Source of the DNA: JAIPDZ01 sp034522175
GTDB lineage: Bacteria > Desulfobacterota > DSM-4660 > Desulfatiglandales > Desulfatiglandaceae
DNA length: 64,000 nt
Direction: 5' to 3'
Assembly (NCBI GenBank): GCA_034522175.1
Contig: JAXHLQ010000001.1
Span: 1-64,000, forward strand
Shown here: piece by piece, positions 56,178 through 64,000 of the stretch
How the letters are laid out: each line of letters begins with the position of its first letter
Numbering within the stretch: position 1 is the first letter of the stretch
Notes under the pieces: model-generated
Seen by the model: only the letters and a program-made list of their open reading frames with translations
Told to the model about the DNA's origin: nothing
Databases searched by the model: none
Program-made: the position numbers and the translations under genes

Positions 56178-57865
56178 CTAATAAATCCCCGGATCCCTGT
56201 ACTCGCCAAAAACCTTCCGGTAAACATCACATACCTCCTGAAGGGTCGCCCCGGCCTTCACCGCGGTGATCACCGACTCCATGACATTCTCGTCGCCGGA
56301 ACAGGCCTCCCCCACACGCTCAAGGCACGTCGTTACCTCGGCATTATCCCGCTCGCTTTTAACCCGGTTGGTTTTTTCGATCTGGAGACTTTCCAGTGCC
56401 TCATCGATCTCCAGGGTCTCTACCGGCAACTCCTCATCGGTCCGGTACTTGTTGAGCCCCACCACGGTTTTTTCATTGTCGTCTATCTGCCGCTGATAAT
56501 GATAGGCCGCATCCGCGATTTCCTGCTGGGGATAGTTCTTCTCAATGGCCGCCAGCATACCGCCCATATCGTCGATTTTCTCGATGATCTCAAAGGCCTC
56601 TGTCTCCATTCGATCGGTCAGCGCCTCCACCATATAAGACCCCCCAAGGGGATCGATGCTGTTGGCCACACCGGATTCCTCGGCAATAATCTGCTGGGTC
56701 CTCAGAGCGATGGTGGCCGCCTCCTCGGTAGGTATGGCCAGGACCTCGTCCAAGGAGTTGGTGTGAAGGGACTGGGTACCGCCCATCACTGCGGCCAGGG
56801 CCTCGAGTGCCGTGCGGACCACATTATTATATGGCTGCTGAGCGGTGAGGGAACAGCCGGCCGTCTGGGTATGGAATCTCAGCCACCAATGACCGCGGGT
56901 CCTTGGCATTGAACCGTTCCTGCATGATCTTTGCCCACATCCGCCGGGCCGCCCTGAATTTGGCCACCTCTTCGAAGAAATCGAGATGCGAGTTGAAGAA
57001 AAAGGAAAACCTGGGCGCAAAGGCATCCACGTCCAGTCCCCGTTTGATGGCCTCCTCCGTGTACGCAATGCCATCGGCCAGGGTAAAGGCCAGTTCCTGA
57101 ACAGCCGGTGGAGCCCGCCTCCCGGATGTGATAGCCGCTGATGCTGATGGTGTTCCACCTCGGAACCTCTTTGGTCCCGAATTCAACGGTATCGGTAATG
57201 AGGCGTACGGAGGGAACCGGCGGGCACATAAACGTCTTCTGCGCAATAAATTCCTTGAGCATATCGTTCTGGATGGTCCCCCCGATCACATCCCGGTCGA
57301 TCCCCCGTTTTTCCGCCATGGCCACATACATGGCCCAGACCACGGAGGCCGGGGGGTTGATGGTCATGGAGGTGGTGATCCGGTCGATGGGCAGGCCCTC
57401 GAAGAGCTCCTCCATGTCCGCCAGGGTATCGATGGCCACGCCGCATTTTCCACACTCACCCCTTGCCTTTGGCGCATCGGTGTCATACCCCATGAGGGTG
57501 GGCATATCAAAGGCCGTGGACAGCCCGGTCTGCCCGGCATTCACTAAGTGGTGAAAGCGAAGGTTGGTATCCCTGGCGCTCCCGAGACCCGCAAACATTC
57601 GCATGGTCCAGAGCCTGCCCCTGTACATGGAAGGTTGCACCCCCCGGGTAAAGGGATACTCGCCCGGAAAGCCGATTTGAGACATGTAGTCCTGATGGCG
57701 GATGTCCTCCGGCGTATACATCCGGTTGATCTCCCAGTCGGACACGGTGGAAAACCGCTTTAGACGTTCAGGCTTTTTGGAAAACACCTGATTCAGCTTT
57801 TCTCCCCACTTCCGGGCCGCCTTTTTGATATCGTCAAAGATTGCTTTGTTGAAGGTTAAGGGCAT
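56178..57865 (-). CDS. mcmA: Methylmalonyl-CoA-type mutase, large (catalytic) subunit, two frameshifts
   Basis: ATG 57865 (M-P-L-T-F-N-K-A-I-F) is the probable start. The substrate-binding barrel is spread over three frames: Y-M-S-Q-I-G-F-P-G-E-Y-P-F-T-R-G and A-F-D-M-P-T-L-M-G-Y-D; then Q-E-L-A-F-T-L-A-D-G-I-A-Y after a shift near 57105; then Q-T-A-G-C-S-L-T-A-Q-Q-P-Y-N-N after one near 56875. Roughly 560 residues in total, short form without B12 domain. Methylmalonyl-CoA (propionate/odd-chain), isobutyryl-CoA and longer alkane-derived acyl-CoAs are all possible substrates; it cannot be settled by eye. Confidence 0.9.
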
Positions 57866-58063
57866 GGGACTTCCCCCTTCATCGGGACCCTTGAAAAACG
57901 CCCCCTTTTGGCCAATCTCGGCGTCAGACTCAAATTCCAATCCTCGAAATATTGACTATATTCCTGTGGTTGAAATTTTCGTCTTTCTTGAGCTAAACCA
58001 AAATTGAACATTTTTCAAAGGTCCCAAACTGAGTTTTTTACGGCATCATTGTATCATCTATTT

Positions 58064-59206
58064 TCACCGGGTCAGATGCCTCGCAATGACCAGCCGCATG
58101 ATCTCGTTGGTGCCTTCGTAGATCTGGCAGATCTTGGCGTCCCGCATGTGCCGTTCCATGGGGTATTCCTTGCAGTAGCCGTATCCCCCAAGGATCTGAA
58201 CTCCCTCCACAGAAGCCCGCATGGCCGCATCCGAGGCATACAGCTTGGCCATGGCCGCCGCCTTCTCGTACGGTTTTTTCTGATCCTCCAGCCATGCCGC
58301 ACGCAGGGTCAAAAGTTCGGCCGCATCCAATTCCGTGGCCATGTCCGCCAGTTTCCACTGGATGGCCTGAAACGCGGTGATGGGTTTTCCGAACTGCTCA
58401 CGCGTCTTGGCGTATTCAATCGCCTCTTCCAGCACCGACCGTCCGATACCAATGGCCTGGGAGGCGATCCCGATCCGGCCCCCGTCCAGGGTGGTGAGCA
58501 TCTGCTTGAAGCCTTCCCCTTCATTGCCGAGGATGGCATCCGACGGAAGCCGGGCATCTTCGAACACCAGTTCGGAGGTGCCCGACGCGAGAATCCCCAT
58601 CTTTTCTTCCACCCGGCCCACTTTAAACCCCGGCGCGTTTTCCAGGTCCACCACAAAGGAACTGATGCCCTTGTAGCCCTTTTCTTTATCGGTCACCGCT
58701 GCGATGACCGCATAGGATGCCACATTGCCGTTGGTGATGAATTTCTTTTCTCCGTTGATCACCCATTCATTCCCGTCCTTGACCGCCACGGTCCGCATGC
58801 CTGCCGGATCAGAGCCGGCCCCTGCCTCGGTGAGTCCGTAACACCCGAGCTTTTCACCGGACGCACAGGGATAGAGATATTTCTTTTTCTGCTCCGCTGT
58901 CCCGTAGGCATACACCGGGAAACAGTAAAGCGAGTTGTTCACCGACATGATCACACCGCTGGATGCGCACGCCTTTGAGACCTCGATCAGGGCCAGTACA
59001 TAACTGACATAGTCCATCCCGCCCCCGCCAAATTCCTCGGGAACGGCGATCCCCAGCATTTTCAGCTCGCCCAATTGCTGAACGATCTCGGCCGGGTGTT
59101 CGTGCGTCTCATCCAGTTCCGCGGCCTTGGGTCTGATCTCAGTCTCGGCAAACCGGGCCGCCATGTCTCGAACCATCTGTTGCTCTTCTGTCAACGCAAA
59201 TTCCAT
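58064..59206 (-). CDS. Acyl-CoA dehydrogenase, short-chain type
   Basis: 380 residues, second acyl-CoA dehydrogenase of the island. L-T-E-A-G-A-G-S-D-P, K-K-F-I-T-N-G, R-E-Q-F-G-K-P-I-T-A-F-Q and catalytic Glu364 in I-Y-E-G-T-N-E-I. These match butyryl-CoA-type enzymes of anaerobes. Its stop is 2 bp after the end of the enoyl-CoA hydratase gene, so the hydratase and dehydrogenase form one unit. No etfAB genes are in the window. Confidence 0.95.
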   Translation of the reverse strand: MEFALTEEQQMVRDMAARFAETEIRPKAAELDETHEHPAEIVQQLGELKMLGIAVPEEFGGGGMDYVSYVLALIEVSKACASSGVIMSVNNSLYCFPVYAYGTAEQKKKYLYPCASGEKLGCYGLTEAGAGSDPAGMRTVAVKDGNEWVINGEKKFITNGNVASYAVIAAVTDKEKGYKGISSFVVDLENAPGFKVGRVEEKMGILASGTSELVFEDARLPSDAILGNEGEGFKQMLTTLDGGRIGIASQAIGIGRSVLEEAIEYAKTREQFGKPITAFQAIQWKLADMATELDAAELLTLRAAWLEDQKKPYEKAAAMAKLYASDAAMRASVEGVQILGGYGYCKEYPMERHMRDAKICQIYEGTNEIMRLVIARHLTR

Positions 59207-59208
59207 GG

Positions 59209-59997
59209 TTAGTTTAAGCCTCCCTTGAATTCAGGTTTTCGCTTCTCCAGAAAAGCGCTCATCCCCTCTTTGGCATCCGGACTGGCCATACACAACGCGA
59301 ACTGGTCCATTTCCATGGCACAGGCCCTTCTCAGGTCCATGTTGTAGCCGCCGTCAATGCAGCGTTTGGCCGCCATGAGTGAAAACCGTCCCTTGGATGC
59401 GATCACCCTGGCCGTCTTGAGGGTCTCTTCCCACAATTGATCTGCAGGAAAAACCCTGTTCACCAATCCGATGTCTTTGGCTTCCTCGGCGCTGATCAGC
59501 GCGCCGGTCATGCAGAGTTCCTTTGCCATGCCCTTTCCCACCCGCCTCGGGAGGCGCTGGGTTCCGCCGAACCCGGGAATGATCCCGAGATTGATCTCGG
59601 GCTGGCCGAATTTGGCATTTTCGGACGCATAGATGAAATCACACGCCAGAGAAATCTCCGTTCCCCCGCCCAGTGCGAAGCCGTTCACGCAGGCAATAAT
59701 GGGGACGGCCAGGGCCTCCATGCGAAACCCCACCTCGTGCAGGCTCACCGAGAACTCGCGGAGTTGAAGCGGTTCCAGATTGACCATATAGGAAATATCC
59801 GCACCGGCCACAAAGGCCTTGTCGCCCTCCCCTGTCAGGATCAGGACCCTGATGGACGCATCCGCTTCCACCTCATCCAGTATACCGTTTAAATCTTCGA
59901 TGACACCGGTATTAATGGCATTGAGGGCCTTGGGCCGGTTGAATTTCGCCACCCCGATTTCTCCATCCTTTTCAAAAATAATATTCTCATATGACAT
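59209..59997 (-). CDS. Enoyl-CoA hydratase (crotonase family)
   Basis: 262 residues from ATG 59997, with GGAGG six bases upstream. Oxyanion-hole segments A-F-V-A-G-A-D-I and A-L-G-G-G-T-E-I, catalytic Glu region P-E-I-N-L-G-I-I-P-G-F-G-G-T-Q-R-L-P-R. Adds water to enoyl-CoA in beta-oxidation. Directly upstream of the short-chain acyl-CoA dehydrogenase gene. Confidence 0.95.
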   Translation of the reverse strand: MSYENIIFEKDGEIGVAKFNRPKALNAINTGVIEDLNGILDEVEADASIRVLILTGEGDKAFVAGADISYMVNLEPLQLREFSVSLHEVGFRMEALAVPIIACVNGFALGGGTEISLACDFIYASENAKFGQPEINLGIIPGFGGTQRLPRRVGKGMAKELCMTGALISAEEAKDIGLVNRVFPADQLWEETLKTARVIASKGRFSLMAAKRCIDGGYNMDLRRACAMEMDQFALCMASPDAKEGMSAFLEKRKPEFKGGLN

Positions 59998-60373
59998 GGT
60001 CACTCCTCCGAATTGCAACAGTTAAATTCGATAATCTTGATACATTCGTAAAAAGCTATGTGATGCCCCTCAGGGGCACTGTAGCCAAAAATAACTTGTC
60101 AATTATATCAACACGTTATGGCTCAGTTATTTGAAAGTCGATCCCGCCACGGCGGGACTCACGCGAAGTCCCGCTGACAGCGGGATCTTCGCTACGCTTC
60201 GACCGGAAACAGAAAAGCCCGCGAAGGTAAGGTGTTAACATCAATATAGCTTTTCTCTGCGTCCCTGTTTACCCCGTGAAACCTTTCTGTTTATGTTTCA
60301 CTGGGGCGTCTCAGCGCGAAAACGTACTTTTTACGGGACTATCAACTTTAGCTCACTTCAAACTTTAGGCACT
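59998..60373. other. Intergenic region with repeats
   Basis: No gene. It contains one copy of the inverted repeat described at 60141-60270, with two GC hairpins. The rest shows nothing I can assign. Confidence 0.5.
60141..60270 (-). repeat. Intergenic repeat, copy A (inverted relative to 61697)
   Basis: Read on the minus strand: CAGGGACGCAGAGAAAAGCT, an AT-rich part, TTACCTTCGCGG, a 36-bp insertion with its own hairpin (TCCCGCTG/CAGCGGGA), then GCGTGAGTCCCGCC..GGCGGGAT. The order matches copy B on the far side of the thiolase gene. Confidence 0.7.
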
Positions 60374-61660
60374 TCAAACTTTCTCCAATACCATGGCCAT
60401 GCCCTGTCCGCCGCCGATGCAGAGGGAGGCCAGTCCCAGATCGATATTGTTTCGCTGCATGATCCCCATGAGCGTCAGCACGATGCGAGCGCCCGAACAC
60501 CCGATGGGGTGGCCGATGGAGATCCCGCTCCCCTGGATGTTGGTCTTTTCCGGATCGCATCTCAATTCCTGCATGCAGGCGATGGCCTGGGCCGCGAAGG
60601 CCTCATTGAGTTCTATGGCACCAAAATCATCGATGGAAAGTCCTTCCCTATCGAGAAGCTTCCGGACCGCCGGTATGGGGCCCAATCCCATATACGCGGG
60701 ATCGATCCCGGCCGATGAATGGGCCCGAATCCGAACCAGGGGCTTCAGCCCCATTTCCTCGGCCTTTTCAGCGCTCATCAGAAGCATGGCGGCCGCCGCA
60801 TCGTTAATGCCCGAGGCGTTTCCCGCGGTCACCGTGCCGTCCTTCTTGAATGCCGGCCTGAGCCTGGCCATCTTCTCCACCGACGTATCCATGGGCCGCT
60901 CATCCGTATCAAACACCAGGGCGTCTTTTTTTCGCTGAGGAATCACCACCGGCACGATCTCATCTTTGAAAAGCCCATCTGTGATGGCCTTTCGCGCCCG
61001 CTGATGACTCAGGGCCCCCAGTTCATCCTGTGCTTCCCTGGCGATCCCATATTTTTCCGCAATGTTTTCGGCGGTCAAGCCCATGTGATAGCCATAGAAA
61101 ATTTCGAACAGACCGTCAAAAACCATCAGGTCCACCAGGTCCGTATTGTTCATCCGTGCGCCCCAACGGGCCGCGGGCAGTGCGTAGGGAATCATGCTCA
61201 TATTTTCCATGCCCCCGGCCAGTATCACATCGGCCTCGCCAAACCGGATGGCCTGGGCCGCCAAAGCCAGCGTCTTCATGCCCGATGCGCAGACCTTGTT
61301 CACGGTAAAGGCACCCGTCTCTTTTGAAATCCCGGCCCGTATCATGGCCTGCCGGGCCACATTCTGGCCCTGTCCGGCACCTACCACATTCCCGAGGATG
61401 ACCTCATCAATCTCAACGGGCTGGGATGCCTCGTCATAGTCATAGCCCTCTTTTTCCAAATCGAGCATCCCGATTCCCTTCAAGGCATCGGGCTCAAACC
61501 GGGTCAGATCATCCGTTGCCACCGGCTTGAGGTTCACCCGTTTCAGGGTGTCCTTCAATACCAGGGCCCCCAGTTCCACCACCGGTGTCGCCTTCAATGT
61601 CCCGCCGAAGTTTCCCACCGGGGTTCTCGCCCCGGACACAATCACCACGTCTCGCATCAC
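60374..61660 (-). CDS. Acetyl-CoA acetyltransferase (thiolase), with N-terminal insertion
   Basis: 428 residues. Catalytic Cys in N-K-V-C-A-S-G-M-K, His in N-E-A-F-A-A-Q and G-H-P-I-G-C-S-G-A-R, and terminal C-I-G-G-G-Q-G-M-A. Thiolases are about 395 residues; the extra 35 lie between residues about 50 and 85 (R-F-E-P-D-A-L-K-G-I-G and Y-D-Y-D-E-A-S), near the usual V-D-E-V-I-x-G position. Last step of beta-oxidation or acetoacetyl-CoA formation. Flanked on both sides by inverted copies of an intergenic repeat. Confidence 0.94.
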   Translation of the reverse strand: MMRDVVIVSGARTPVGNFGGTLKATPVVELGALVLKDTLKRVNLKPVATDDLTRFEPDALKGIGMLDLEKEGYDYDEASQPVEIDEVILGNVVGAGQGQNVARQAMIRAGISKETGAFTVNKVCASGMKTLALAAQAIRFGEADVILAGGMENMSMIPYALPAARWGARMNNTDLVDLMVFDGLFEIFYGYHMGLTAENIAEKYGIAREAQDELGALSHQRARKAITDGLFKDEIVPVVIPQRKKDALVFDTDERPMDTSVEKMARLRPAFKKDGTVTAGNASGINDAAAAMLLMSAEKAEEMGLKPLVRIRAHSSAGIDPAYMGLGPIPAVRKLLDREGLSIDDFGAIELNEAFAAQAIACMQELRCDPEKTNIQGSGISIGHPIGCSGARIVLTLMGIMQRNNIDLGLASLCIGGGQGMAMVLEKV

Positions 61661-61696
61661 CAGTTCTCCTTCCTTTGATGTTTTCGCGCAGAGACG

Positions 61697-61786
61697 CAGG
61701 GACGCAGAGAAAAAGCTATATCAATTATAGCAACTTACCTTTGCGGCCTTTGCGGCTTTGCGTGAGTCCCGCCGTAGCGGGATTGA
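61697..61786 (+). repeat. Intergenic repeat, copy B
   Basis: CAGGGACGCAGAGAAAAAGC, an AT-rich part, TTACCTTTGCGG, then GCGTGAGTCCCGCCGTAGCGGGATTG. Same order as copy A in inverted orientation, with the hairpin TCCCGC/GCGGGA at 61767-61782. Confidence 0.7.
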
Positions 61787-61847
61787 TTTTTCAAACATAC
61801 ATCGGGTTTCGGTGTTCAGTACAAGCAGCAAGCCTCCAAATGTTTAT

Positions 61848-61861
61848 CTGACACCCGAAAC
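61848..61861. repeat. Heptamer pair CTGACAC-CCGAAAC
   Basis: Identical to 3099-3112 and lying 2 bp beyond the stop codon of the thiolase gene at 61864. Confidence 0.5.
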
Positions 61862-61863
61862 CA

Positions 61864-63053
61864 TCAATCATTATAGACCACTAAAGTGACCGCCTCTCCG
61901 CCTCCGAGGCAAAGGGAGGCCTCACCCACCCTTAAGCCTCGATCTTTCATGGCATAAATCAATGTGGTCAAGACACGGGCCCCGCTGGCGCCGATGGGAT
62001 GGCCGATGGCCACCGACCCGCCATGCACATTGACCTTTCCCGGGTCGATCCCCAATTCGCGGTTGATGGCCACGGAAGAGGTGCTGAAGGCCTCGTTGAT
62101 CTCATGAATCTCCACATCCTCAACCTTGAGACCGTCCTTGGCCAGGACCTTGGGAATGGACAAAATGGGCGCCACCAGTACATACTTCATGTCGATTCCG
62201 GCAGCCCCCTTGGGCCCCGATACGAACCATGGGTTTTATACCCAATTCATCGGCCTTTTCCTTAGACATGACCACGAGCGCCGAGGCCCCGTCGCTGATC
62301 TTGGAGGCATTCCCGGCCGTGACAATACCATCCTTTTTAAACGCAGGCCGGAGTCCTGCTCAGGCCTTCCGCACTGGTCCTGGGCCGTCTCAGGGGATCT
62401 CATCCTCAGCAAACACCTTGGGATCGCCTTTCCGGCACAGGCACCTCCACCGGAACGATTTCCGCCTTGAATTTTCCCGCCTCCGCCGCCTTCCACGACT
62501 TCTCGTAGGACGACAGTGCAAATGCATCCGAATCTTCCCGGGTAATGCCGTAGCGCTCGGCCACCAGCTCTGCGCTGATACCCATGTGAAAATCATTCAC
62601 ATGATCCCACAATCCGTCATGAACCATCCCATCCATGACCTTGCCGTTGTTCATGCGGTAGCCGGTCCTGGCCTTTTGAAGCATGTACGGGCAGAGATTC
62701 ATGTTCTCCTGCCCTCCGGCCACGATGACCTCTGCATCGCCGCACTGAATGGCCTGGGCCGCCAGCATGACCGCCTTCAATCCCGATCCGCAGACCTTGT
62801 TGACGGTGATGGCCCCCACTTCCCAGGGAAGCCCTGCCCTGACCATGGTCTGCCTCGCCGGGTTCTGACCCAAACCATGGGGCAACACACTCCCCATGAT
62901 CACCTCATCCACATCTTCATTCCGGATACCGGCCCGTTTGATGGCCTCCTTGATCGCCACAGCGCCCAGATCCGTGGCAGAAACCGAGCTGAGCGATCCG
63001 GCGAAATCTCCCGCGGCGGTCCGACACGCACTCACAATAACCACCTCTCTCAT
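61864..63053 (-). CDS. Thiolase, heavily frameshifted
   Basis: Start ATG 63053 (M-R-E-V-V-I-V-S-A-C-R-T-A-A-G). Catalytic N-K-V-C-G-S-G-L-K, later N-E-A-F-S-T-S-S, G-H-P-I-G-A-S-G-A-R and C-L-G-G-G-E-A, so all active-site blocks exist. Between 62430 and 62200 the similarity changes frame at about 62430, 62400, 62355 and 62210. Corrected, it is a normal acetyl-CoA acetyltransferase of about 396 residues. Four indels in 250 bp mean either a pseudogene or a poorly read stretch. Confidence 0.85.
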
Positions 63054-63235
63054 GCACATTCCCCTTTCTGATAACGATCTCAACTATCAGTAAAATTCCT
63101 TTGAAAAATTAGCTCTTATATAGTAAAGATCCCGTTTTCAAGTCAAGTCATTTCACGGGCTGCTCATTTTCCTTGACAAGGTCAGAGATCAACGGATAAG
63201 CAGCTGAAAAGATAACAAAATAAGGAGATCTTGAT

Positions 63236-64000
63236 ATGAATCCAATCGCCGAGGAACTAAACGCCGCCATTCAAAAAGGGAATCCGTTGGTCTATGACAT
63301 GCTCTCCGATGTGGGGAAAAACCTTTTCTTTCCCAAAGGGATTCTCTCACAGGGAGCCGAGGCCAAGGAGAAGGCCCACCGGTTTAACGCCACCATCGGG
63401 ATGGCCACTGAAAAGGGGCGAACCATGTTTCTCCCCTCGGTCATGGCCATGATAAAGGATCTTACCCCTGAGCAGGTTTTCACCTATGCCCCCTCCTTCG
63501 GCATACTCCCGCTGAGGGAGATGTGGCAGCAGGACCTCTTTTCAAAAAATCCGTCCCTGAAGGGACACGAGATCAGCCTTCCCATCGTCACCAACGCCAT
63601 CACCCATGGCCTGAGTGTGATATCGGACATGTGGGTGGACCCGGGCGATGTCATCCTTCTCCCCGATAAGATGTGGGGGAACTATAACCTCATCTTTGCG
63701 GTGAGACGGGGGGCGGAGATGGTCCATTACTCCCTTTTTGATGAAAAGGGCGGGTTCAACCTTTCCGCCTTTGAAACCTGTGTTCAAAAAGCGGCCCGGA
63801 ACAGGAAAAAGATCATTGTCATCCTCAATTTCCCCAACAATCCGACCGGGTATACGGTGTCGCCTGATGAGGCGGACGACATCGTCGGCATCCTCAAGGC
63901 GGTTGCCGAGGGGGGAACCCACGTCGTGGCGTTGACGGATGATGCCTACTTCGGCCTCTTCTACGATGAGAAAGCCCTTCAGGAATCCATATTCACCCGT
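63236..64000 (+). CDS. Class I/II aminotransferase, 3' partial
   Basis: ATG 63236 after AAGGAGATCTTGAT; the frame is open to the end of the window (255 codons). PLP-dependent fold type I: F-T-Y-A-P-S-F-G-I-L-P-L-R-E-M-W, then D-K-M-W-G-N-Y-N and N-F-P-N-N-P-T-G-Y-T, and T-D-D-A-Y-F-G-L-F-Y-D, where the Asp contacts the PLP ring nitrogen. The Lys Schiff-base site lies beyond the window. Resembles aspartate/aromatic aminotransferases; the amino donor is not determinable. Confidence 0.88.
   Translation, partial: MNPIAEELNAAIQKGNPLVYDMLSDVGKNLFFPKGILSQGAEAKEKAHRFNATIGMATEKGRTMFLPSVMAMIKDLTPEQVFTYAPSFGILPLREMWQQDLFSKNPSLKGHEISLPIVTNAITHGLSVISDMWVDPGDVILLPDKMWGNYNLIFAVRRGAEMVHYSLFDEKGGFNLSAFETCVQKAARNRKKIIVILNFPNNPTGYTVSPDEADDIVGILKAVAEGGTHVVALTDDAYFGLFYDEKALQESIFTR

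Overview
The window looks like a chromosomal piece of an anaerobic Desulfobacterota (deltaproteobacterial) bacterium, probably a sulfate reducer or a relative, of moderately high GC. The reasons are a ferredoxin-dependent 2-oxoacid oxidoreductase, two multihaem cytochrome loci, a tungstate (tup) transporter, a B12-dependent acyl-CoA mutase set with beta-oxidation genes, and a selenoprotein-like reading frame. No tRNA, rRNA or CRISPR array was seen.

Layout. 1-5000 is a redox and stress group: PEBP-like protein, DUF2267, GAPDH, universal stress protein, thiol peroxidase, a small ferredoxin and a CoA-disulfide-reductase-type flavoprotein whose redox-active cysteine codon is UGA followed by a SECIS-like hairpin. 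5200-8400 holds an ADP-ribosylglycohydrolase-fold protein, a ferritin-like protein and a NarL-type regulator, facing a receiver/histidine kinase. 8400-13700 is korAB and lon. 14000-18200 holds ferritin-like genes and a two-gene operon of a haem-bearing outer-membrane barrel and a pentahaem cytochrome. 18300-28000 holds pcm, a globin-PsiE fusion, msrAB, an IS630-type element inserted just before a norQ/cbbQ ATPase, norD/cbbO, and an octahaem HAO-like cytochrome. 28000-35700 is a small-protein stress cluster (coiled coils, STAS, DUF5752, TreT-like glycosyltransferase, phospholipase D-DedA fusion, EEP nuclease). 35200-38600 holds signalling genes, an SDR and an ftsH remnant. 38700-44800 is tupCBA, split by an IS exactly at the tupA stop codon, with a divergent HTH/molybdate-binding-like regulator and an acyltransferase. 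44800-52500 holds a lytic transglycosylase, MTA/SAH deaminase, an ATP-grasp protein, an oversized PBP1A and a lipoprotein. 52500-63100 is a fatty-acid and branched-acid oxidation island (two acyl-CoA dehydrogenases, XRE-cupin regulator, MeaB, acyl-CoA mutase subunits, enoyl-CoA hydratase, two thiolases). The window ends inside an aminotransferase.

Two features affect the whole window. About 20 genes carry apparent frameshifts, several at homopolymers and some in genes unlikely to be dispensable, which suggests indel errors in the sequence. In addition, several stop codons are followed directly by short arrays of exact 7-bp repeats, a pattern no coding feature explains.
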